The translations under genes and the position numbers were made by a program. Below the pieces are notes generated by a model that saw only the letters and a program-made list of their open reading frames with translations, was not told where the DNA came from and ran no database searches. Below are positions 1 to 7,955 of a DNA stretch of 64,000 nt, one piece after another; positions within the stretch are counted from its first letter, which is position 1; the number at the start of each line of letters is the position of its first letter. Source of the DNA: Mycobacterium intracellulare ATCC 13950 (GTDB lineage Bacteria; Actinomycetota; Actinomycetes; Mycobacteriales; Mycobacteriaceae); assembly GCF_000277125.1 (NCBI RefSeq), contig NC_016946.1, forward strand, positions 558,001-622,000, written 5' to 3'.

Positions 1-1194
1 TTCGCCGTCGACGCGCATCCAATCACCCAGCCGCCCAGCGAAATACGCATAACCGGCGTCGTCACGGTAGGCCAGATCGCCGCTGTGGTAGACCCCGCCG
101 GCCATCCGCTCGGCCTCGGCGGCGTCGTCGTTGTAATAACCCTCGAAACGGCCCGGCCCGGCGACGTTCACCAGTTCGCCGACCACGCCCGGTGGGCATG
201 ACGCGCCGGTGTCGGGATCGACGATGTCGATGCCCGGCGGGAGGGGGCCCAATGAACCCGGCGGTGTGTCCGGGGTGCGCGCGATGGCCACGCCGCCCTC
301 GGTGGAACCGAACCCGTCCTGCACGACACACCCGAATCGGCGGGCGAAGCGCTCGATGTCATCGGGAACGCCCTCGTTGCCGTACACCGCGCGCAGCGGG
401 TTGTCCGCATCGTCGGGCCGCTCGGGCGTGGCCAGTACATACGACAACGGCTTGCCGACGTAGTTCGCGTACGTGGCGCCGTAGCGGCGGACGTCGACAA
501 TGAAGTTCGAGGCGGAGAACTTGCGCCGCAAGGCCATTGAGCCCGCACACGCCGCCGCCACCGCCCAGCCGACCAGCACCGCGTTGGAATGAAACAGCGG
601 CATCGACACGTAGCAGACGTCGTCGGGGCCGAGGCCGAAGCGCTGCGACATCGTCACGCCCGCGATCGCGACCTTGCCGTGGCTGCACTTGACCGCCTTG
701 GGCTCGCCGCTGGTACCCGACGTGAAGATCAACATGAACAGATCCGCCGGCGCGGCGTCCTGAAAAACGATCGGGGCGTCGCGGTGCGCGGCCAGTTCGT
801 CGGCCCACGCGACGGAGTCGGCGTTCAGGTGCTCGATATCACCCAGCGTCTCAGACGATTTGGAGTCGGCGAGCACCAATTGGCAGTCGGCCCGGGCGAT
901 GTCGCGCTGCAGCGCCTCGCCGCGGCGCACCGGGTTGAGCCCGACCGGCACGATCCCCGACATTCCCGCCGCGACCAGCATCGCCGAGAAGAAGGGCGTG
1001 TTCTCCAGCAGCACTCCGACGTGGGGTGGCCGGGTGGGGTCGAGCCGCTCACGCAGCGCCGCGGCGATCGCGGCACCCTGCTGCAGGTGATCGCGCCAGC
1101 TGGTGAACGAGTCCTCGAAGTAGATACCCCGGTCGTCGATCTCGGTCAGCGGCGCCAGCAGCTTGGTGACCGTCAGGTCGTCGGTGAGCTCCAT
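1..1194 (-). CDS. fadD17: FadD17-type acyl-CoA synthetase, partial (C-terminus beyond window)
   Basis: ANL-superfamily adenylating enzyme that activates an acid to its acyl-CoA through an acyl-AMP. In M. tuberculosis FadD17 is linked to activating a shortened (C5) sterol side chain. The frame is open for 398 codons from an ATG at 1194 to the window edge, so roughly 100 C-terminal residues, including the mobile AMP-binding tail, are missing. The AMP-binding P-loop FTSGTSGEPK lies at residues 157-166, and a YGNEG/DGFGSTEGG segment follows in the core. The start is 5 nt after the fadE27 stop, so the two are almost certainly cotranscribed. Family assignment is firm; FadD17 rather than another FadD rests on the fadE26-fadE27-mce4 context. 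Confidence 0.88.
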   Translation of the reverse strand, partial: MELTDDLTVTKLLAPLTEIDDRGIYFEDSFTSWRDHLQQGAAIAAALRERLDPTRPPHVGVLLENTPFFSAMLVAAGMSGIVPVGLNPVRRGEALQRDIARADCQLVLADSKSSETLGDIEHLNADSVAWADELAAHRDAPIVFQDAAPADLFMLIFTSGTSGEPKAVKCSHGKVAIAGVTMSQRFGLGPDDVCYVSMPLFHSNAVLVGWAVAAACAGSMALRRKFSASNFIVDVRRYGATYANYVGKPLSYVLATPERPDDADNPLRAVYGNEGVPDDIERFARRFGCVVQDGFGSTEGGVAIARTPDTPPGSLGPLPPGIDIVDPDTGASCPPGVVGELVNVAGPGRFEGYYNDDAAEAERMAGGVYHSGDLAYRDDAGYAYFAGRLGDWMRVDGE

Positions 1195-1199
1195 TTCGC

Positions 1200-2297
1200 C
1201 TAGGCGGGCGTCTCCGCCAGCTCGCGCCCGATGCGGCGCAGCTGCCCGGTGGCACCGCCCAGCGCGAACTCGATCTCCTTGGCGGCCAGGAAGTATCGGT
1301 GCGCGGGGTGATCGGTGTCGACGCCGACGCCGCCGTGCACGTGCACGATGGTGTGCGCCACCCGGTGACCGGCGTCGGCGGCCCAAAACGCCGCGCTGGC
1401 GACGTCGATCTCCGCCGGAATGTCCTCGGAGACTCGCCAGGCCGCCTGGGTGAGCGTCAGCCGCAACCCCTTGACGTCGATGTAGCCGTCGGCCAGCCGC
1501 TGCGAGACCGCCTGGAAGCTGCCGATCGGCCGGTCGAACTGCTCACGTTCGCGCGCGTATTCGGCGGTCATCTGCAGGCCACGCTCGAGCACCCCGAGCT
1601 GGAAAGCGCTGCGGCCCAACGTGCCCAGCGTGCCGAGCCAGGTCGCCACCTCGGCGCCGCCGACCCTGCGGCCGCCGTCCACCTCGGTGCCGTCCAGTGC
1701 GAGGTGCCCGACGCTGCCCAGGCCGGTGGTCTGCAGGGCCGTCACCGTGACGCCGGGATCGTCGGCGGCAACCAGGAAAACCGCCGTGCCGGCATCCGTT
1801 TCGGCGGGGACCAGGAACGCGTCGGCCACCGGGCCGAAACCGACCTGGGTGCGCGTGCCGGTCAGCCGGTAACCGGCGCCGGCGCTTAGCGCCTGCACCG
1901 GGCCCTCGCCCATCTCGCCGTCGAGCGCGATGCTCAGGGTCTTCTCGCCGTTGACCGCCGGCACGCCCCAGTTCTGCTGCAGCTCTTCGGAGCCGAACCG
2001 GGCCAGCGCCCCGGCGCCCAGCACCACCGACTCCAGGTAGGGCACCGCGGCCAGCTGATGGCCCAGCGCGACCAGGATCGCGATCTGCTCGAGCGCGCCG
2101 AAACCGTCGCCGCCCAGCGATGACGCCGACGCGCTGGACAGGATGCCGGCGTCGATCAGCTTTCGCCACAGGTCGCGATCGAACCGTTGATCGAGCCCGT
2201 CCAGCTCGCGCTGGTGTTCGGGGGTGCACACCGAGTCCACGATCGTGTCGACCAGGTTGCCGAGGTCGTTCGCCGCTTCGGTTGTCGTGAAATCCAT
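1200..2297 (-). CDS. fadE27: acyl-CoA dehydrogenase FadE27 (ChsE5-type subunit)
   Basis: A 365-residue acyl-CoA dehydrogenase-fold protein. In M. tuberculosis FadE27 (ChsE5) pairs with FadE26 (ChsE4) in an alpha2beta2 flavoenzyme that dehydrogenates sterol side-chain acyl-CoAs. Visible hallmarks are the C-terminal helical-domain segment REREQFDRPIGSFQAV and HVHGGVGVDTDHP near residues 325-337. It lies 29 nt downstream of fadE26 on the same strand and 5 nt upstream of fadD17. Heteromeric partnership is known for the family and inferred here from adjacency. Confidence 0.92.
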   Translation of the reverse strand: MDFTTTEAANDLGNLVDTIVDSVCTPEHQRELDGLDQRFDRDLWRKLIDAGILSSASASSLGGDGFGALEQIAILVALGHQLAAVPYLESVVLGAGALARFGSEELQQNWGVPAVNGEKTLSIALDGEMGEGPVQALSAGAGYRLTGTRTQVGFGPVADAFLVPAETDAGTAVFLVAADDPGVTVTALQTTGLGSVGHLALDGTEVDGGRRVGGAEVATWLGTLGTLGRSAFQLGVLERGLQMTAEYAREREQFDRPIGSFQAVSQRLADGYIDVKGLRLTLTQAAWRVSEDIPAEIDVASAAFWAADAGHRVAHTIVHVHGGVGVDTDHPAHRYFLAAKEIEFALGGATGQLRRIGRELAETPA

Positions 2298-2326
2298 GAA
2301 CGTCCGTCCTTCTATTACGTAGCGGC

Positions 2327-3508
2327 TCAGCGGTTGCGGGGCAGACCGAGGGCGACCATGCCGATGATGTCGCGCTGAACTTCGTTGGTGCCGCCGCCGA
2401 AGGTCAGGATCAGGCAGGCCCGGTGCATCCGCTCGACCCGGCCCCGCAGCAACGAGCCCGGCGAATTCTGGCGCACCGTCGCCGCGGTACCCAGCACCTC
2501 CATCAGCAGCCGGTAGGCCTCGGTGGCCAGCTCGGTGCCGTAGACCTTGGCCGCCGACGCGTCGGCGGGCGACAGGTCTTCACTCGCCGCCGAGGCCAGC
2601 TCCCAGTTGATCAGCTTGAGGACCTCGGCCTTGGCGTGCACCCGGGCCAGGTTGAGCTGCACCCACTCCGAGTCGATGAGCCGGGCGCCCCCGTCGTCCT
2701 TGGTGTTCTGCGCCCATTCGCGAACCTCGCGCAGGGCCAAGAAGATCGGTTGCGGCGACACCAGGGCGACGCGCTCGTGGTTGAGCTGGTTGGTCACCAG
2801 CTTCCAGCCGCCGTTCTCCTCGCCGATCAGGTTGGTCACCGGGACGCGGACGTCGGAGTAATAGGTGGCGCTGGTGTCCACACCGGCCATCGTGTGCACC
2901 GGGGTCCAGGAGAAACCCTCCGCGGTGGTCGGCACGGTCAGCATCGAAATCCCGCGGTGCTTCTTGGCGTCGGGGTTGGTGCGCACCGCCAACCACACCC
3001 AGTCGGCGTAGGCGATCAGGCTGGTCCACATCTTCTGGCCGTTGATGACGTAGTCGTCGCCGTCGCGCACCGCGGTCGTGCGCAGGTTGGCGAGGTCGGT
3101 GCCGGCGCCGGGCTCGGAGTAGCCGATCGAGAAGTGCAGCTCGCCCGCGGCGATCTTGGGCAGGAAGAACTTCTTCTGTTCCTCGGTGCCGAACGCCATG
3201 ATGGTCGGCGCGACGCTGTTGATCGTCAGGAACGGCACCGGCACGCCGGCGATGGCGGCCTCGTCGGTGAAGATCAGCGAGTCCATCGGCGAGCGGTCCT
3301 GGCCGCCGTACTCCTTGGGCCAGTTCAGGGTGAGCCACCCGTCTTTGCCCATCTGCGCGACGGTGTCGCGATACGCCGTGCCGGTACCGACCTCGCCGCC
3401 CCCCGAGGAGGTCAGCGCCTCGCGACGCTCCGGGGTCATCAGGTTGGTGAAGTACGACCGCAGCTCGCGACGCAGCTCTTCTTGCTCAGGGGTGTAACTG
3501 ATGCGCAT
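2327..3508 (-). CDS. fadE26: acyl-CoA dehydrogenase FadE26 (ChsE4-type catalytic subunit)
   Basis: A 393-residue acyl-CoA dehydrogenase, first gene of the leftward fadE26-fadE27-fadD17 unit. The middle beta-domain motif SIGYSEPGAGTDLANL is at about residues 127-142. The C-terminal FAD-contact motif TFGGGTNEVQRDIIG is near residues 370-385. Glu245 in QLNHERV fits the position of the catalytic base reported as Glu247 for ChsE4. The ATG at 3508 faces the fdxD promoter region, which holds a perfect KstR-type operator at 3600-3613, so sterol-responsive derepression is likely. Length agrees with the M. tuberculosis protein (about 400 residues). Confidence 0.93.
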   Translation of the reverse strand: MRISYTPEQEELRRELRSYFTNLMTPERREALTSSGGGEVGTGTAYRDTVAQMGKDGWLTLNWPKEYGGQDRSPMDSLIFTDEAAIAGVPVPFLTINSVAPTIMAFGTEEQKKFFLPKIAAGELHFSIGYSEPGAGTDLANLRTTAVRDGDDYVINGQKMWTSLIAYADWVWLAVRTNPDAKKHRGISMLTVPTTAEGFSWTPVHTMAGVDTSATYYSDVRVPVTNLIGEENGGWKLVTNQLNHERVALVSPQPIFLALREVREWAQNTKDDGGARLIDSEWVQLNLARVHAKAEVLKLINWELASAASEDLSPADASAAKVYGTELATEAYRLLMEVLGTAATVRQNSPGSLLRGRVERMHRACLILTFGGGTNEVQRDIIGMVALGLPRNR

Positions 3509-3599
3509 TTCAGCCGTCCTTCAAGTCAACGACGTTTCCGAATACAACCCGCGTCACAGGCTGCAGCTCGACCAACGGCTACCCATTCGTCTTCCCGGT

Positions 3600-3613
3600 T
3601 GTAACACGTTCTA
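3600..3613. promoter_or_regulatory. KstR-type operator between fadE26 and fdxD
   Basis: The 14 bases TGTAACACGTTCTA match the KstR consensus TNNAACNNGTTNNA at every fixed position. The site lies between the divergent fadE26 (start 3508) and fdxD (start 3721). KstR is the TetR-family repressor of the mycobacterial cholesterol regulon, and its known targets include the orthologues on both sides. Sequence match is direct; binding is inferred. Confidence 0.82.
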
Positions 3614-3720
3614 GTCTGGGAATCCAGCGACCGTTTCCCCAGCGGTGTCGGGGTCTTATGGTGGACCTACATACTGATGAGGCGAGTCCTGCGGTGAAGG
3701 CCAGGTTCAAGGAGGGTGCT

Positions 3721-3912
3721 GTGCGGGTGATCGTGGACCGTGACCGGTGCGAAGGTAACGCAGTGTGCTTGGGAATTGCCCCCGATATCTTCGACCTCGA
3801 CGACGAGGATTACGCCGTGGTGAAGCTCGACCCGATTCCCGCCGATCAGGAGCAGTTGGCCGAGCAGGCGATCGCCGAATGCCCGCGCGCCGCGCTGTCC
3901 CGCGGCGACTGA
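3721..3912 (+). CDS. fdxD: FdxD-type [3Fe-4S] ferredoxin
   Basis: Small ferredoxin of 63 residues starting VRVIVDRDRCEGN. The cluster ligands follow the CEGNAVC...ECP spacing of single-cluster ferredoxins in which the second position is not cysteine, pointing to a [3Fe-4S] centre. I chose the GTG at 3721 over the upstream ATG at 3658 because GGAGG at 3711-3715 sits 5 nt before it and because the length then equals the M. tuberculosis protein. It probably delivers electrons to a sterol-pathway oxygenase or dehydrogenase; the partner is not visible here. It precedes hsd4A on the same strand. Confidence 0.9.
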   Translation: MRVIVDRDRCEGNAVCLGIAPDIFDLDDEDYAVVKLDPIPADQEQLAEQAIAECPRAALSRGD

Positions 3913-3956
3913 TCCGAGCCTAGAGCGCGCAACCCGAAACTAGAGGTATTCATAAA

Positions 3957-4871
3957 TTGACTAGCAGCACGAACGCGACCGATCTCTCCGGAAAGGTCGC
4001 GGTGGTCACCGGTGCGGCCGCGGGCCTGGGACGGGCCGAGGCGCTCGGCCTGGCACGCCTCGGAGCGACCGTCGTCGTCAACGACATCGCCGCCGCGTTG
4101 GACGCCTCCGACGTCATCGACGAGATCAACTCCTCCGGTTCGAAGGCCGTTGCCGTGGCGGGCGACATCAGCGAACGCTCCACCGCCGACGAATTGGTCG
4201 CCCAGGCCGACGGGCTGGGTGGGCTCGACATCGTGGTCAACAACGCCGGCATCACGCGCGACCGGATGCTGTTCAACATGTCCGACGAGGAGTGGGACCA
4301 GGTCATCGCCGTGCACCTGCGCGGCCATTTCCTGCTGACCCGCAACGCCGCCACCTACTGGCGCTCCAAGGCCAAGGAGGCGGACGGCAAGGTCTTCGGC
4401 CGGATCGTCAACACCGCATCGGAGGCCGGCCTGGTCGGCCCCGTCGGGCAGGCGAACTACGGCGCCGCCAAGGCGGGCATCATCTCGCTCACTCTGACCG
4501 CCGCGCGGGCGCTCGGCCGCTACGGCGTGTGCGCCAACGCCATCTGCCCCCGCGCGCGCACGGCGATGACGGCCGACGTGTTCGGCGATGCACCGGAGGT
4601 GGAGGCCGGCGGGGTCGATCCGCTGTCGCCAGAGCACGTCGTCAATCTGGTCAAGTTCCTGTCCTCGCCGGCGGCTGCGGAAGTCAACGGCCAGGTGTTC
4701 ATCGTCTACGGTCCGCAGGTGACACTGGTCGCTGCCCCGACGGTCGAGCGCAAATTCAGCGCCGACGGCGCCGCTTGGGACCCTGCACAGCTGAGTGCGA
4801 CGCTGCAGGAATACTTTGCTGGACGTGATCCTGAGCACAATTTTTCGGCGAGCGCACTGATGGATCAATAG
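3957..4871 (+). CDS. hsd4A: SDR dehydrogenase, Rv3502c/Hsd4A type
   Basis: A 304-residue short-chain dehydrogenase with a TTG start. The NAD(P)-binding glycine motif TGAAAGLG is at about 18-25, NNAG at 95-98, catalytic Ser155, and YGAAK with Tyr168 and Lys172. The Rv3502c family acts as a beta-hydroxyacyl-CoA dehydrogenase, and in related mycobacteria also as a 17-beta-hydroxysteroid dehydrogenase, in sterol side-chain degradation. It lies 44 nt after fdxD and before the mce4 promoter, so it is probably under the same KstR control. The enzyme class is certain; the exact substrate is inferred from context. Confidence 0.88.
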   Translation: MTSSTNATDLSGKVAVVTGAAAGLGRAEALGLARLGATVVVNDIAAALDASDVIDEINSSGSKAVAVAGDISERSTADELVAQADGLGGLDIVVNNAGITRDRMLFNMSDEEWDQVIAVHLRGHFLLTRNAATYWRSKAKEADGKVFGRIVNTASEAGLVGPVGQANYGAAKAGIISLTLTAARALGRYGVCANAICPRARTAMTADVFGDAPEVEAGGVDPLSPEHVVNLVKFLSSPAAAEVNGQVFIVYGPQVTLVAAPTVERKFSADGAAWDPAQLSATLQEYFAGRDPEHNFSASALMDQ

Positions 4872-4915
4872 CCATTTGGGGCTAGTCGATCGGGGGGAAT
4901 CGGCAGGTAGAACGT

Positions 4916-4930
4916 GTGTCAGTTTGACAC
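4916..4930. promoter_or_regulatory. perfect dyad upstream of mce4 (unknown operator)
   Basis: GTGTCA-GTT-TGACAC is a perfect 6-bp inverted repeat with a 3-nt centre in the 235-nt gap between hsd4A and yrbE4A. It does not match the KstR consensus. It lies about 55 nt upstream of the proposed mce4 -35 hexamer and could bind a second regulator. Symmetry is seen directly; function is unknown. Confidence 0.4.
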
Positions 4931-4985
4931 GTGACAAGTGCGTCTGACCTGGCGAATTAACGGTTGGGATAAGAAATGCTGTTCA

Positions 4986-5019
4986 TTGACATGGTGAACT
5001 TGTTCTGAGTTAATATGAT
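4986..5019 (+). promoter_or_regulatory. mce4 operon promoter with embedded KstR core
   Basis: TTGACA at 4986-4991 and the AT-rich stretch TAATATGAT at 5011-5019 form a plausible sigma-A-type promoter (19 nt to TAATAT, 22 nt to TATGAT). AACTTGTT at 4997-5004 is the conserved KstR core; only the outermost bases (G4994 and G5007) depart from TNNAACNNGTTNNA. An operator between -35 and -10 would block RNA polymerase directly. The leader to the TTG start would be about 80 nt. KstR repression of mce4 is established in M. tuberculosis. Confidence 0.6.
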
Positions 5020-5106
5020 CCGGCTCACACCGAGCCCCATGCGACCGTAGACAACGCAAAGGCCAGCCATAGACTTCGCCGAGACCAGCCGAGGGGGGAC
5101 ACCGAG

Positions 5107-5871
5107 TTGAGGGAGCAACTTGCCGTTCCCGCCCGCGCCGTCGGCGGATTCTTCGAAATGATGATGGACACCGGCCGGGCAGCTTTTCGCCGGCCGTTCC
5201 AGTTTGGCGAGTTTCTCGATCAGACGTGGATGATCGCCCGCGTGTCGCTGGTCCCGACGCTGCTGGTGTCCATCCCCTTCACGGTGCTGGTGGCCTTCAC
5301 CCTCAACATCCTGCTGCGCGAGATCGGCGCCGCCGACCTGTCCGGCGCCGGGACGGCGTTCGGCACCATCACCCAGCTGGGTCCGGTGGTGACCGTGCTC
5401 GTCGTCGCCGGTGCCGGCGCCACCGCGATCTGCGCCGACCTGGGCGCGCGCACCATCCGCGAGGAGATCGACGCGATGCGCGTGCTCGGCATCGACCCGA
5501 TCCAGCGGCTGGTGGTCCCCCGTGTGCTGGCGTCCACGGTGGTGGCGCTGCTGCTCAACGGCTTGGTATGCGCCATCGGGCTTTCCGGTGGCTATGTGTT
5601 CTCCGTCTTCCTGCAGGGCGTCAACCCAGGCGCGTTCATCAACGGCTTGACCGTGCTGACCGGACTGCGCGAGCTGGTACTCGCCGAAGTCAAGGCGCTG
5701 CTGTTCGGTGTGATGGCCGGGATGGTGGGCTGTTACCGCGGCCTGACTGTCAAGGGCGGGCCCAAGGGCGTCGGCAACGCGGTCAACGAAACCGTGGTCT
5801 ACGCCTTCATCTGTCTGTTCGTGATCAACGTGGTGATGACCGCCATCGGCGTGCGAATTTCGGCGAAGTGA
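5107..5871 (+). CDS. yrbE4A: YrbE4A, Mce4 ABC-transporter permease (MlaE family)
   Basis: A 254-residue integral membrane protein, first gene of mce4. It has the MlaE/YrbE architecture: an N-terminal amphipathic segment, then about five hydrophobic segments, and the conserved loop GARTIREEIDAMRVLGIDP near residues 117-135, thought to contact the ATPase. With YrbE4B it should form the membrane core of the cholesterol importer. The start is TTG at 5107 after a G-rich Shine-Dalgarno-like run, giving exactly the length of the M. tuberculosis protein. The ATPase (MceG) is not encoded in this window, as is usual. Confidence 0.95.
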   Translation: MREQLAVPARAVGGFFEMMMDTGRAAFRRPFQFGEFLDQTWMIARVSLVPTLLVSIPFTVLVAFTLNILLREIGAADLSGAGTAFGTITQLGPVVTVLVVAGAGATAICADLGARTIREEIDAMRVLGIDPIQRLVVPRVLASTVVALLLNGLVCAIGLSGGYVFSVFLQGVNPGAFINGLTVLTGLRELVLAEVKALLFGVMAGMVGCYRGLTVKGGPKGVGNAVNETVVYAFICLFVINVVMTAIGVRISAK

Positions 5872-5890
5872 TGAGACGGGTGAGCACGCG

Positions 5891-6733
5891 ATGAGTTACG
5901 ACGCCACACTGCGGTTTCGTCGCCTCTTCTCGCGGCTGCAGGAGCCGGTCGACGACTTCGGCGAGCAGGCGTTGTTCTGCGGGCAGACCGTGCGCTACGT
6001 CCCCAACGCGCTCACCCGATACCGCAAGGAGACGGTCCGGCTGATCGCCGAGATGACCATGGGCGCGGGGGCTCTCGTGATGATCGGCGGCACGGTCGGT
6101 GTCGCGGCGTTTTTGACCCTGGCCTCCGGCGGTGTCATTGCCGTGCAAGGGTATTCGTCGCTGGGCAACATCGGCATCGAGGCGCTGACGGGATTCCTGT
6201 CGGCCTTCCTGAACGTCCGGGTGGTCGCCCCGGTGATCGCCGGCATCGCGCTGGCGGCCACCATCGGCGCCGGCGCCACCGCCCAATTGGGCGCCATGCG
6301 GGTGTCCGAGGAGATCGACGCCGTCGAGTGCATGGCGGTGCACTCGGTGTCCTACCTGGTGTCGACCCGCCTGATCGCCGGCCTGATCGCGATCATCCCG
6401 CTGTACTCGCTGTCCGTGCTGGCCGCGTTCTTCGCCGCCCGCTTCACCACGGTGTACATCAACGGGCAGTCAAAAGGCCTCTACGACCACTACTTCAATA
6501 CGTTCCTGATCCCGTCGGACCTGTTGTGGTCGTTCCTGCAGGCGATCGTGATGTCCATCGCGGTCATGTTGGTGCACACCTATTACGGCTACAACGCCAG
6601 CGGTGGTCCCGTCGGCGTCGGCATCGCAGTCGGCCAGGCGGTGCGGACGTCGTTGATCGTCGTGGTCGTCATCACTTTGTTCATCTCGCTCGCTGTGTAT
6701 GGGGCGTCCGGTAACTTCAACCTCTCCGGCTAA
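5891..6733 (+). CDS. yrbE4B: YrbE4B, Mce4 ABC-transporter permease (MlaE family)
   Basis: A 280-residue partner permease, 19 nt after yrbE4A. It carries the equivalent cytoplasmic loop MRVSEEIDAVECMAVHSV and several long hydrophobic stretches. It has an N-terminal extension of about 40 polar residues that YrbE4A lacks. Together the two permeases would form the heterodimeric channel on which the Mce4A-F hexamer docks. Length equals that of the M. tuberculosis orthologue. Confidence 0.95.
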   Translation: MSYDATLRFRRLFSRLQEPVDDFGEQALFCGQTVRYVPNALTRYRKETVRLIAEMTMGAGALVMIGGTVGVAAFLTLASGGVIAVQGYSSLGNIGIEALTGFLSAFLNVRVVAPVIAGIALAATIGAGATAQLGAMRVSEEIDAVECMAVHSVSYLVSTRLIAGLIAIIPLYSLSVLAAFFAARFTTVYINGQSKGLYDHYFNTFLIPSDLLWSFLQAIVMSIAVMLVHTYYGYNASGGPVGVGIAVGQAVRTSLIVVVVITLFISLAVYGASGNFNLSG

Positions 6734-6752
6734 GAGGACCGCTTAAAAGGAC

Positions 6753-7955
6753 ATGGCAGAAACAGGCGCGCGACGCACGACCGTCCGGCTGGCAGCAGCA
6801 GTGCTGGCCGGCCTCATGGTGGCTTTCGCTGTGCTGACTTACCTTTCCTACACGGCCGCCTTCGCGTCGATCGACACCGTCACCGTGTCGGCGCCCCGGG
6901 CGGGGCTGGTGATGGAGAAGGGCGCCAAGGTCAAATACCGGGGCATCCAGATCGGCAAGGTCGAGACCATCGACTATTCCGGCGACCAGGCGCGCCTGAC
7001 GCTGGGCATCAACAGCGACGACATGCATTTCATCCCGTCCAACGCGGCGGTGCACATCGCGGGTAACACCATCTTCGGTGCGAAGGCGGTGGAATTCATT
7101 CCGCCGCAAACGCCGTCGCCGACCTCGCTGCGTCCGGACGCGCACGTCGCGGCCTCGTCGGTGCAGCTCGAAGTCAACACCTTGTTCCAGTCGCTGATCG
7201 ACCTGTTGCACAAGGTCGACCCCGTCGAACTCAACGGGACGTTGAGCGCGTTCGCCGAAGGCCTGCGTGGCCACGGCGATGACCTGGGCGGCATCCTTTC
7301 GGGACTGAATACGCTGACGCGCCAAGCGAATCCGAAGCTGCCCGCCTTGCAGGAAGACCTCCGCAAGACCGCGGTCGTGGCGAACGTCTACGCCGACTCC
7401 GCCCCCAATCTGAACACCGTCTTCGACAACCTGCCGACGATCAACAAGACCGTCGTGGACCAGCAGAAGAATCTCGACAAGACCCTGTTGGCCACCATCG
7501 GCCTGTCGAACAACGCCTATGACACGTTGGCGCCGGCCGAGCAGGACTTCATCGACGCCATCAACCGGCTGCGGGCCCCGCTCAAGGTGGCCGCCGACTA
7601 CTCACCGGAATTCGGCTGCCTGTTCGCCGGAATCGAGCGCGGCATCAAGGAATTCGCCCCGCTGCTCGGCGTCCGCAAGGCCGGCCTGTTCACGTCGTCG
7701 AGCTTCGTGCTGGGCGCGCCGTCGTACACGTACCCGGAGTCGTTGCCGATCGTGAACGCCTCCGGCGGCCCGAATTGCCGTGGGCTGCCCGACATCCCGA
7801 CCAAGCAGACCGGCGGCTCGTTCTACCGGGCGCCGTTCCTGGTCACCGACAACGCCAACATCCCGTACGAGCCGTTCACCGAGCTGCAGTTCGACGCGCC
7901 CTCGACGCTGCAGTTCTTGTTCCACGGCGCCTTCGCGGAACGGGACGATTTCTGA
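6753..7955 (+). CDS. mce4A: Mce4A, sterol-import MCE protein
   Basis: A 400-residue MCE-family protein with a single N-terminal membrane anchor (about residues 12-35), followed by the MCE/MlaD beta domain (about 40-120) and a long helical region that in Mce complexes forms a tunnel across the periplasm. Mce4 imports cholesterol in M. tuberculosis. The stop TGA overlaps the mce4B ATG by one base (TGATG at 7953-7957), so translation is probably coupled. Length equals the M. tuberculosis protein. Confidence 0.96.
   Translation: MAETGARRTTVRLAAAVLAGLMVAFAVLTYLSYTAAFASIDTVTVSAPRAGLVMEKGAKVKYRGIQIGKVETIDYSGDQARLTLGINSDDMHFIPSNAAVHIAGNTIFGAKAVEFIPPQTPSPTSLRPDAHVAASSVQLEVNTLFQSLIDLLHKVDPVELNGTLSAFAEGLRGHGDDLGGILSGLNTLTRQANPKLPALQEDLRKTAVVANVYADSAPNLNTVFDNLPTINKTVVDQQKNLDKTLLATIGLSNNAYDTLAPAEQDFIDAINRLRAPLKVAADYSPEFGCLFAGIERGIKEFAPLLGVRKAGLFTSSSFVLGAPSYTYPESLPIVNASGGPNCRGLPDIPTKQTGGSFYRAPFLVTDNANIPYEPFTELQFDAPSTLQFLFHGAFAERDDF

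Noticed and set aside
3658..3720. N-terminal extension of fdxD from the ATG at 3658
   Set aside because: The GTG at 3721 has GGAGG at ideal spacing and gives the family length; the extension adds no ferredoxin feature.
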